DNA of 64,000 nucleotides from Variovorax sp. CF079 (GTDB lineage: Bacteria; Pseudomonadota; Gammaproteobacteria; Burkholderiales; Burkholderiaceae_C). Both the position numbers and the translations under genes were made by a program. Shown here piece by piece: positions 47,856 to 55,162 of the stretch. The first letter of the stretch is position 1, and each line of letters opens with the position of its first letter. Under the pieces are notes generated by a model, which made no database searches, was not told the DNA's origin, and was given only the letters and a program-made list of their open reading frames with translations. Where the stretch lies: positions 310,001-374,000 of the forward strand of contig NZ_FMZU01000001.1 in the NCBI RefSeq assembly GCF_900101545.1, written 5' to 3'.

Positions 47856-48869
47856 ATGCCCGAAGCAATCAATCGTCAACGCCGCATTTTTCTGGGGAGT
47901 GCCGTCGCGAGCGTCGCAGCTGCAGAACTGGCATTCATGGGTGTCGCCAACGCTGCGATCAAGCTGCCGAAGCTCGAACCGATCAGGCAGATCCGGGCCG
48001 GCGAGCTGGATGTCGGCTATTACGAAACCGGGCCTGCCGACGGCATCCCGGTGCTGCTGCTGCACGGCTATCCCTATGACATCCACAGCTATGTCGATGT
48101 TGCGCCCCTGCTGGCCGCGCGCGGATGCCGCGTGATCGTGCCGCACCTGCGCGGACACGGCAGCACCCGCTTCCTCGACAGCGCGAACCCGCGCTCCGCC
48201 CAGCAGGCCGCCGTGGCACTGGACCAGATCGCATTGCTGGATGCCTTGAAGATCGACCGTGCCGTGATGGTCGGCTACGACTGGGGCGCGCGCACGGCCT
48301 GCATCATCTCGGCGCTCTGGCCGGAGCGCTGCCTCGGGCTTCTTTCGGTCAACGGCTACATCATGACCAACCTTCCGGGCAACAAGCTGCCCCTGCCGGC
48401 AAAGGCGGAGCACGGCTGGTGGTACCAGTACTACTTCGCCACCGAGCGCGGCCGTGCGGGCCTCGAGGCGAACCGGCGCGACATCGCACGCATCCTGTGG
48501 ACGACGAACTCGCCGAAGTGGAAGTACGACGACGCCACCTTCGAACGCACGGCCGCGTCCTTCGACAACCCGGACTACGTGCAGATCGTGATCCACAACT
48601 ACCGCTGGCGCCTGAGCCTCGCGGACGGCTTTCCGCAGTACGCCGAGCTGGAGAAGCGGCTTGCCGCGCTGCCTTCGATCAGCGTTCCCACCATCACCAT
48701 GGACGGCGACTCCGACGGCGTCGTGCCGGCCACCGACGGCAAGGCCTATGCCTCGAAGTTCACGGGCCCGCGATCGCACCGGATCGTGAACGCGGGCCAC
48801 AACGTGCCGCAGGAGGCGCCGCAGGCCTTTGCCGATGCCGTCTGGACGCTCGCGTCTGCGCGCGGCTGA
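47856..48869 (+). CDS. Tat-exported alpha/beta hydrolase, epoxide hydrolase-like
   Basis: The 337-residue product starts with a twin-arginine signal (NRQRRIFLGSAVAS). The hydrolase core shows the oxyanion loop LLLHGYPYD and the nucleophile elbow VGYDWGARTA with Asp142 in place of Ser, as in epoxide hydrolases and haloalkane dehalogenases, and the final His in NAGHNVPQEAP. It should act in the periplasm on an epoxide or a halogenated compound. ATG 47856 follows AAAGGAA. It stands divergent from the secreted protein/thioredoxin pair and shares their motif-bearing spacer. Confidence 0.88.
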   Translation: MPEAINRQRRIFLGSAVASVAAAELAFMGVANAAIKLPKLEPIRQIRAGELDVGYYETGPADGIPVLLLHGYPYDIHSYVDVAPLLAARGCRVIVPHLRGHGSTRFLDSANPRSAQQAAVALDQIALLDALKIDRAVMVGYDWGARTACIISALWPERCLGLLSVNGYIMTNLPGNKLPLPAKAEHGWWYQYYFATERGRAGLEANRRDIARILWTTNSPKWKYDDATFERTAASFDNPDYVQIVIHNYRWRLSLADGFPQYAELEKRLAALPSISVPTITMDGDSDGVVPATDGKAYASKFTGPRSHRIVNAGHNVPQEAPQAFADAVWTLASARG

Positions 48870-48888
48870 GGCAGGCGCCGGCGATTTC

Positions 48889-49224
48889 CTAGCCAGAGCC
48901 TGCCATCAGATTGATGCCACCCAGGGCGATCAGCACCATGCCGAGCGCTGCAGCCAGACGGTCCCCGCGAGGCAGCAATTTCTCGAGCGCGACGGCGATC
49001 GAAAGCGCGGCGACCCAGGCGAGGTTCATGACCCCGCCGACGAACAGCAAGGCCATCAGCGCCCAACAACAGCCCACGCAGAACAGCCCGTGCCGCGCCC
49101 CCATGACGAAAGCACCATACACGCCAGGGCGCCATTCTCCGAGCAAGAAGCCCAGCGGCGTTCCACAGCGCGAAAGACACATGCGCTTGAGGCGCGAGAA
49201 CTGGTAGACGCCGGCGATGGCTGC
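48889..49224 (-). pseudogene. DUF2182 family metal-binding membrane protein remnant, N-terminus lost
   Basis: The reverse-strand frame from about 49224 reads IAGVYQFSRLKRMCLSRCGTPLGFLL and then MGARHGLFCVGCCWALMALLFVGGVMNLAW, which is the well-conserved C-terminal half of DUF2182 proteins (normally about 260 residues). Coding similarity continues upstream of the first ATG (49182), and then an in-frame stop lies just before it, near 49253. About 150 N-terminal residues are missing, and the break abuts the lysR 3' end at 49255. A shorter product from ATG 49182 (97 residues, two helices) could still be made but would lack most of the domain. Confidence 0.75.
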
Positions 49225-49254
49225 TGACGGAGATACGGAAGAACTTCTCGGTGT

Positions 49255-50175
49255 TCAGGGCGTAGGGAGTCGCAATTCAGCGATCAGAAAGTCGATGAAG
49301 GCCCGGACCCGCAGCGGCGTGTGACGGCGATCGGGATAGATCAGCGAGAAGGGGCGAGAGCGGCCTCCGGCTTCGGGCAGCAGCTCCTGGAGGCCGCCAC
49401 GGCGAAGGTCCTCCTGCACGATGTAGCGGTAGGTCTGCAAGAGCCCGGCGCCATGGCGCGCCAAGGTCACCATGCCCATGTAGTCGTCGGCGCAGCGGTA
49501 GCTGGGCGGCGTCTCGAGTTCGATGTCCTGTCCGTCGCGCCTGAAGAGCCAGGGCACCGGTTGTCCGGTGCTGGGCAGCACGAACTGGATGCACTCGTGC
49601 GCCGCCAGCGCCTCGAGCGAATCCGGCCTGCCCGCGCGAGCCAGGTAGGAGGGCGCGGCCACCAGCACCAACTCGGCGTCTTCGAGCTTGCGCGCGATGA
49701 GGCCGGAGTCCGGCGGCGCGCGTCCCCGAATCGCGAGGTCGAAGCCTTCGCCGGTGAAGTCGATATTGCGGTTGCTCAGGTGAAGCTCGATCCGCACCTT
49801 TGGAAAGCGCTCGCTAAAGCGCGGCAGCAACGGCAGCACGCGGTAGTGGCCATAAGGTGAGGCGATGCTGAGACGCAGCACGCCAGCCGGGGCCTGCTGC
49901 TCGCCGGTGAGCTGGCTCTCGGCATCGCGCATCAGGCTCAGCGCCTGGCGGCACTGTTCGTAGTAGGCGCGGCCCCCGTCGGTCAGATGAATCTGGCGGG
50001 TGGTGCGCACGAACAGGCGAACACCCAGCCGTGCCTCGAGCCGTGCAATCGAGCGGCTCACGGCGGCGGGGCCGAGGCCGGCGGCCAGGGCCGCGGCGGT
50101 GAAGCTTTCCAACTCGGCGGCGAGACAGAACAGTTCCAGGCTGCCGAGCATCAGATCGTCGAATTGGCGGCTCAT
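49255..50175 (-). CDS. LysR family transcriptional regulator
   Basis: The 306-residue protein has the N-terminal winged helix-turn-helix (LELFCLAAELESFTAAALAAGLGPAAVSRSIARLE, residues about 12-46, cited in part) and a C-terminal effector domain with PYGHYRVLPLLPRF and FDLAIRGRAP. It is divergent from the SDR gene with a 134-base spacer, so it most likely controls the SDR-tautomerase pair. Its effector is unknown. The downstream end abuts the DUF2182 remnant. Confidence 0.94.
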   Translation of the reverse strand: MSRQFDDLMLGSLELFCLAAELESFTAAALAAGLGPAAVSRSIARLEARLGVRLFVRTTRQIHLTDGGRAYYEQCRQALSLMRDAESQLTGEQQAPAGVLRLSIASPYGHYRVLPLLPRFSERFPKVRIELHLSNRNIDFTGEGFDLAIRGRAPPDSGLIARKLEDAELVLVAAPSYLARAGRPDSLEALAAHECIQFVLPSTGQPVPWLFRRDGQDIELETPPSYRCADDYMGMVTLARHGAGLLQTYRYIVQEDLRRGGLQELLPEAGGRSRPFSLIYPDRRHTPLRVRAFIDFLIAELRLPTP

Positions 50176-50309
50176 GCTTGTTCCATCGAGTAACTAATGA
50201 AGTGACAGTCTATGTCTTTATTCACCCCAGGTGCATCAATACCATTGACCCATGTTTTCAAACCCAGGTGCCGCCTCAAGCAGTGGACGCCCTTACCAGG
50301 AGAAACGAA

Positions 50310-51050
50310 ATGACCCAACGCTCGCCTCAAACCGTGATCGTCACAGGTGCCTCCAGCGGCATCGGCCTTGCCATCGCGCGAGCCTTCCTGCGCCGCGGCG
50401 ACAACGTCGTCGGGAACGCGCGCACGCTCGAGCGACTGCAGGCCGCTGATCTCGCGCAGGACTTTCCAGACCAGTTCCTCGCGGTTGCCGGGGACGTCGC
50501 CGATCCGGCGACTGCCAAGCGGATCTTTGCCGAAGCGGTCGCACGTTTCGGCCATGTCGACGTGCTGGTCAACAACGCGGGCATCTTCACCCCGAAAGCC
50601 TTCGCCGAGTACACGGCCGCGGATGTCGATGCGCTGGTCGGCACCAACCTCAAGGGCTTCTTCTACGTCTCGCAGGAAGCGGTGCGCCACATGACGCCGC
50701 GCAAGCAGGGCCATATCGTCAACATCACGGCCAGCCTCGCCTTGCAGCCGAATGCCAGCGTGCCCGCGCTGCTGCCGGTCCTGGTCAAGGGCGGTCTCAA
50801 CGACGCGACCCGGGCGCTGGCGCTCGAACTCGCGCCGCACAACATCCAGGTAAATGCCGTCGCACCCGGGATCATCGACACGCCGCTCTACACGCCGGAC
50901 ATGCACGCCTTCCTGAACACGCTGCAGCCGGCAGGCCGGATCGGCGCGCCGGCGGACATCGTGGACGCGGTCCTGTACCTGAGCGATGCATCCTTCACCA
51001 CGGGCGTCGTCCTGCCGGTGGATGGCGGTATGAGCACAGGCAAGTGGTGA
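50310..51050 (+). CDS. SDR family oxidoreductase lacking the catalytic Tyr
   Basis: Rossmann-fold protein of 246 residues. The cofactor motif TGASSGIG (residues 12-19) and NNAG (88-91) are normal, and Ser142 and Lys160 are in place, but the YxxxK Tyr position is Pro156 (codon 50775-50777), giving PVLVK. Without the Tyr general acid, classical carbonyl reduction is unlikely; the protein may be a binding or regulatory member, or belong to a non-classical SDR branch. ATG 50310 has AGGAG. It is controlled probably by the divergent LysR gene, and a tautomerase gene follows 13 bases later. Confidence 0.9.
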   Translation: MTQRSPQTVIVTGASSGIGLAIARAFLRRGDNVVGNARTLERLQAADLAQDFPDQFLAVAGDVADPATAKRIFAEAVARFGHVDVLVNNAGIFTPKAFAEYTAADVDALVGTNLKGFFYVSQEAVRHMTPRKQGHIVNITASLALQPNASVPALLPVLVKGGLNDATRALALELAPHNIQVNAVAPGIIDTPLYTPDMHAFLNTLQPAGRIGAPADIVDAVLYLSDASFTTGVVLPVDGGMSTGKW

Positions 51051-51063
51051 GGGGAGGCCAGCC

Positions 51064-51276
51064 ATGCCCTACGTCAACATTCAAGTGACTCGCGAAGGCG
51101 TGACCGCAGAGCACAAGGAGCAGCTCATCGCCGGTGTGACCGACCTGCTGGAGCAGGTGCTGAAGAAGCCGCCGGAACTGACCTTCGTCGTGATCGACGA
51201 AATCGACACCGACAACTGGGGTCATGGGGGTCGATCCGTGACCGCGCGGCGCCGCGAAGAGGCGAAAGCGAAATAG
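51064..51276 (+). CDS. 4-oxalocrotonate tautomerase family protein
   Basis: A 70-residue protein of the tautomerase superfamily. After Met removal Pro is the first residue (MPYVNIQVTREG), the catalytic base of this family. KEQLIAGVTDLLEQVL and FVVIDEIDTDNWGHGG follow the usual beta-alpha-beta fold. It follows the SDR gene by 13 bases and is probably co-transcribed, implying a shared keto/enol substrate. Confidence 0.9.
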   Translation: MPYVNIQVTREGVTAEHKEQLIAGVTDLLEQVLKKPPELTFVVIDEIDTDNWGHGGRSVTARRREEAKAK

Positions 51277-51302
51277 CGGCGTCGGAAAGAAGATGCCCAG
51301 GT

Positions 51303-52343
51303 TCAGCGATTGCGGGTCGGTTGTCGCCACGCGATAAGCCCTGCTGTTCTGGCCCGTACTTCAGGCGAAGCCAGACAGGTGGCGACAGCCTCATAGCCTG
51401 GAGCGCCGGGATATGGGGCGACCTGAGTCGGTGGACTGTGGTTCGCGGGGCAGAGGATGATTGCTTCGTCCGGACCGACAGCAGACAAGTCGAGGATTGC
51501 GCAGGAGCGAGTGAGCATGAAGATCGGCCGCGCGCCGGATCCACGGCGGCGCAGCCGGGCAATCAGAGCCTCTTGGGTGGCTTGGTCTAACCCTTGTTCG
51601 ATCATGTCCACGACCAGGGCGTCCGGCCCGTCTGCTTCTAGCCCAGCGAGCAATGCAACCAAGGCATCCGACGGCGTAGCGCCATCCTCTGCAAGCCAGG
51701 CCAGGGCCTGATCGAGCCGAGACCTCAAATGGGGCGCGCCGTTCAGCCGTGATTTTGCTGCTGCACCGCCATCTGCAAGTCTCTCCAGGCCAAGCAAGGC
51801 GGCGTTGGGCAGCGCTTTGGCGAGGCATTGCGCCAGTCGGGTCTTGCCGCTGCCGAGCGGACCGATGATGTAGTTCAGAGGCCGGATCTCGCGAAGTTCG
51901 AATCGCTCCCCACCCCAAGGCCACGGCAGGTCGAATGCGACGCGGACCTCCGAGACGGGCGCCAGCAAGCCCGCCAGTTCGCCAATGGTCGGAGTCTGAC
52001 CTTGCGCAACGTTGCTTCGCAAGCCACGGACCTTCTCGACAGTGTGTGCAAGTTGACGAAGTTGCACTTCCAGCGCTGTTTGGTGAGCGGCCAATGCTTG
52101 CTCCAGGCCTTGGGAATTGCCTTCCAGCACCCGTCCCACTTGGGCAAGACTGAAGCCGAGCGCGCGAAGAGCGACGATTTCGGCAGCGCGAGTCATCTCC
52201 CCTTGACCATAGGCGCGCCATCCCGCCGTGGTTCGGCCAGGGTCCACCAGGCCGCGCTGCTCATAGAGCCGTAGAGCCTTGGCCGAAACGCCGAGCCGCC
52301 TCGCGGCTTCGGACGGACTCAGATACTGGGCGGGAGATCGCAT
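51303..52343 (-). CDS. MerR-type regulator fused to a P-loop ATPase domain
   Basis: A 346-residue fusion. Residues about 8-75 form a MerR helix-turn-helix with its wing (YLSPSEAARRLGVSAKALRL, then YEQRGLVDPGRTTAGWRAYG). A coiled-coil stretch of about 45 residues follows. From about residue 135 there is an ATP-binding domain with FELREIRPLNYIIGPLGSGKT (P-loop 161-168) and Walker B-like DALVVDMIEQ. MerR proteins normally carry a small ligand domain instead. It may couple DNA binding to ATP state. No target operon is obvious; it converges on the tautomerase gene. Confidence 0.85.
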   Translation of the reverse strand: MRSPAQYLSPSEAARRLGVSAKALRLYEQRGLVDPGRTTAGWRAYGQGEMTRAAEIVALRALGFSLAQVGRVLEGNSQGLEQALAAHQTALEVQLRQLAHTVEKVRGLRSNVAQGQTPTIGELAGLLAPVSEVRVAFDLPWPWGGERFELREIRPLNYIIGPLGSGKTRLAQCLAKALPNAALLGLERLADGGAAAKSRLNGAPHLRSRLDQALAWLAEDGATPSDALVALLAGLEADGPDALVVDMIEQGLDQATQEALIARLRRRGSGARPIFMLTRSCAILDLSAVGPDEAIILCPANHSPPTQVAPYPGAPGYEAVATCLASPEVRARTAGLIAWRQPTRNR

Positions 52344-52445
52344 GAAACGTTCCTTTCGATTGATCTTCCCTTTCTAAAGGGTGCCCCTGGGGTCGGGTCA
52401 ACAGTTGGCCTGACGGGCCAGGTCTGACGCGTGCAGGGCTTGCGC

Positions 52446-53270
52446 CTAAGGGCTGCGCTGCTCGGGCAATTGCTGGCCACTGCGATTCGTGAGCATGCGC
52501 CGCAACGCAATAGCACCACAAGCGGCGGCCGCCAGAGACGCGGTCCACATCGAAAGAATAGCTTCAATGGACAGCTCGCCGTTCGTGCTTTGCGCCAAGC
52601 CAGTCAGCACGATGGTTCCACTGTTGTACGCGCCATGAAGCGCGATGCACGGGATGAGAGACCGGGTCCGCTCATAGAGCCAGCCCAGAATTGTTCCAGC
52701 GACGAGACCGACCAGGAACTGGTACATGTTCAGATGAACGGCCCCGAAGAGCACGGCCGATCCGAAGATTGCCGTTGAGCGCGAGTACCGTTCGAGAAAG
52801 CCTCTCAGCACGATTCCCCGAAAAAGCATCTCTTCAAGCACCGGCGCAAGCACGCAAACCGCCAGCACCGTGGCGATGTCGTTGGTGCCAACGCGTTGAA
52901 AGAACTGCTCTTCCCAAGCAGAAAGCGGCGCAATGCGAACCAGGAGTTCCTGCACGTATCCCATGAACAGCAGCAGCGCGGGCACGAGCAGCAGCACCGG
53001 CGGGACTATCAGCGCCAGCGTCGCCTTCGCCGACGACGGAGAGTCGTGAAACAAGCTGCGATAGGTGATGTTCCGGAAGTGCATCACGAGGGCAAAGACA
53101 CACCCGTTGCCAAGGAGCACCGTCAAGGCCTGGTGCTGCTCCAGCGATAGCCCAAGCATTCCATTGGCGTCGCGAAGCGCAGATGAGACAACGACCTCGC
53201 AAAGCACCAGCGCCAAGTACAAGAGAAATGCTTGGTAGGCCGTCGGAAATGGCTCCAACCCATTTCGCAT
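52446..53270 (-). CDS. CPBP family intramembrane glutamic endopeptidase
   Basis: Membrane protein of 274 residues with about eight hydrophobic helices. The CPBP (Abi/Rce1) catalytic motifs are complete: EEMLFRG, then FGAVHL, and HGAYNS. Bacterial members work in bacteriocin immunity or membrane-protein processing; the role here is unknown. ATG 53270 was chosen because the longer frame starts at TTG with a Cys-rich leader. The gene and its neighbours are noticeably less GC-rich than the nuo region. Confidence 0.9.
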   Translation of the reverse strand: MRNGLEPFPTAYQAFLLYLALVLCEVVVSSALRDANGMLGLSLEQHQALTVLLGNGCVFALVMHFRNITYRSLFHDSPSSAKATLALIVPPVLLLVPALLLFMGYVQELLVRIAPLSAWEEQFFQRVGTNDIATVLAVCVLAPVLEEMLFRGIVLRGFLERYSRSTAIFGSAVLFGAVHLNMYQFLVGLVAGTILGWLYERTRSLIPCIALHGAYNSGTIVLTGLAQSTNGELSIEAILSMWTASLAAAACGAIALRRMLTNRSGQQLPEQRSP

Positions 53271-53494
53271 CAGGCGGTACTCGTGAGATGCCGAGCGGCA
53301 GCAGGCACATTGCCATTTCTCGACGCAAGTAAAGCCAGCTCGATGCCGGAACCCCAAAACTTCATCTCGATGCGCTTCCTGTTGTTGCTTGACCCGGGGC
53401 TTACCCAGGAGGCAGAGATGATACGAAATGTTTCGCTCACCCTGAGGCGCGCATATTGGCCGTCCGCTGACTCTGTCTCAACAGCTTCGATGAA
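53271..53494. other. Non-coding spacer between the CPBP and ATPase genes
   Basis: The 224 bases between two genes on the same strand hold no reading frame with recognisable content on either strand. The CPBP promoter is probably here. No strong hairpin followed by T residues was seen. Confidence 0.5.
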
Positions 53495-54244
53495 CTAACG
53501 TTCCAAAAGAATGCGAAGCATGCGCTCCGGGTTGGCGAGGAAGTCGCGGGTGACCTGGAAATGCTCGGTGTCCTCATAGGCAACCTTCGCAACTCCTTCC
53601 TTGCTGCATTGATAGATGCATGCATCGGGATAGGCCATGAGGATCGGCGAGTGAGTCGCGATGATGAACTGGGACGCGTCCAGGACGAGGTCATGCATGC
53701 GCGACAACACGGCAAGCTGCCGTTGGGGCGAGAGAGCGGCCTCCGGTTCGTCGAGGATGTAGATGCCTTGCCCGCCGAAGCGTTCCATCATGAGCGCCAT
53801 GAAGGATTCGCCATGTGACTGTTCATGCAACGAGCGGCCGCCGTAGGAGTCGATGGCAGGTGGTCCGAACGAGGGCTCGGCATCGAGATTCTCGATCTCG
53901 GTGGCGACGTTGAAGAAGCTTTCTGCCCGCAGGAAGAACCCGTCGCGAGGCCGTTTGATGCCCTTGGCAACGCGAAGGTATTCGTGCAGCTCCGAATGCG
54001 ATTGCCGGGTTCCGAAGCGGAAGTTCTTGCTGCCGCCCTCGGCATTGAAGCCCAGCGAGACTGCAATGGCTTCGAGGAGCGTCGACTTGCCGGACCCGTT
54101 CTCCCCCACGAAGAACGTGACCTTCGGATGAAGGTCGATGTGTTCGAAGGAGCGAATCGCCGGCAGGCAGAACGGGTACCGCTCGAACGACTCGACCTTG
54201 TTGCGCAGCAGGGCGACGCGACTGACGTACTGGGTTGAGATCAT
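53495..54244 (-). CDS. ABC-class AAA ATPase (OLD/RecF-like), function unknown
   Basis: A 249-residue soluble ATPase. Walker A is FVGENGSGKSTLLEAIA, the signature region is EQSHGESFMALM, Walker B is GIYILDEPEAALSPQ and the switch His is in FIIATHSPILMA. The layout is that of a stand-alone ATPase related to OLD/RecF/Rad50 heads, with a very short insertion and no transporter features. The start is ATG 54244; a TTG three codons upstream is less likely. Such proteins occur singly in many genomes and some belong to defence modules, but no nuclease or toxin partner is present here. Confidence 0.85.
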   Translation of the reverse strand: MISTQYVSRVALLRNKVESFERYPFCLPAIRSFEHIDLHPKVTFFVGENGSGKSTLLEAIAVSLGFNAEGGSKNFRFGTRQSHSELHEYLRVAKGIKRPRDGFFLRAESFFNVATEIENLDAEPSFGPPAIDSYGGRSLHEQSHGESFMALMMERFGGQGIYILDEPEAALSPQRQLAVLSRMHDLVLDASQFIIATHSPILMAYPDACIYQCSKEGVAKVAYEDTEHFQVTRDFLANPERMLRILLER

Positions 54245-54298
54245 GAAATCCAAGCGCGCGAGCGTAGGGAAAACTGCCTTGCGTCGAGCGAGACCGCC

Positions 54299-54769
54299 CT
54301 ACAGATCCAGCGCCAGAAACTTGGTGCCTGGAATCGGGTTGAAGACGTAGGGCTCGATCGATCTGAACCCTAGCGACTGGTAGAGGCCTTGAGCGGCGCC
54401 CATTGTGGGCAGCGTATCGAGACAGATGCGGGCGTACCCTGCTTCACGCGCCTCCTGACAGACGCGTTCCGTGAGTCGTCGCCCGAGCTGCTCGCCGCGT
54501 GCCTGGGGCCGGACGTAAAGGCGCTTCATCTCGCCCGTGCTGGCGTCGATGGGGCGAAGCGCGATGCACCCGAGCGCGTCCGTACCTCTCCATGCAAGCA
54601 ATATGCGGCCGGCAGGCGGCTCGTACTTGCCGGGCAATGCGGCCACTTCAGCTTCGAAGCCCTGGAATTCCAGGTCGATGCCCAAGCTTTCGGCGTACTC
54701 GCGAAAGAGGACGCGCACCGTGTCCAGGTCGCGCGGCAGCTCGGCAGCTTTGATCTCAATCATCGTCAT
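54299..54769 (-). CDS. GNAT family N-acetyltransferase
   Basis: Acetyl-CoA-dependent transferase of 156 residues. Motif A is seen as MKRLYVRPQARGEQLGRRL, with the pyrophosphate-binding Arg/Gly loop, and motif B as GLYQSLGFRSIEPY. The acceptor is unknown. The gene lies 54 bases upstream of the ATPase gene on the same strand. Confidence 0.9.
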   Translation of the reverse strand: MTMIEIKAAELPRDLDTVRVLFREYAESLGIDLEFQGFEAEVAALPGKYEPPAGRILLAWRGTDALGCIALRPIDASTGEMKRLYVRPQARGEQLGRRLTERVCQEAREAGYARICLDTLPTMGAAQGLYQSLGFRSIEPYVFNPIPGTKFLALDL

Positions 54770-54799
54770 CGAATCGTGCCATGACTGCCGATGTTCGCT

Positions 54800-55048
54800 C
54801 TATCGGTAGAACGCCTCGACCTTGCCCTTCAGCTTGATCAGCAGCGGTTTGCCCTTGCGATCCAGCGTCTTGCCTGCGGGCACCTTGATCCAGCCTTCGC
54901 TGATGCAGTACTCCTCCACATCGGCGCGCTCCTTGTCGTTGAATCGGATGCCGATGTCGTGCTCGAAGACGGCAGCGACGTGATGGGGGCTGCGCGGATC
55001 GATGGATAGATGATCGGGAAGAGGTGGGGTTGGCGTGGCTTCGGTCAT
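54800..55048 (-). CDS. DUF3297 family protein
   Basis: An 82-residue soluble protein. The conserved family body runs from LPDHLSIDPRSPHHVAAVF through DIGIRFNDKERADVEEYCIS to GKPLLIKLKGKVEAFY. The function is unknown; members are short, widespread in proteobacteria and monodomain. ATG 55048 with upstream GAGG is preferred over an in-frame GTG at 55072. Confidence 0.88.
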   Translation of the reverse strand: MTEATPTPPLPDHLSIDPRSPHHVAAVFEHDIGIRFNDKERADVEEYCISEGWIKVPAGKTLDRKGKPLLIKLKGKVEAFYR

Positions 55049-55162
55049 GGATGTGGGTTCCTCGTTCGACACCGGCCCGCAGCCGACTTCACGGCGAGAC
55101 CAAGACCGATGACGGTGCGTGATGATATGGCCGCGTTTGGCCGCACCGCCGGCGCCATGCCC

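Noticed and set aside
53495..54769. Gabija- or OLD-type phage defence system
   Set aside because: The ATPase lacks a TOPRIM domain and there is no helicase or nuclease partner; the neighbouring GNAT is not part of a known toxin pair here.
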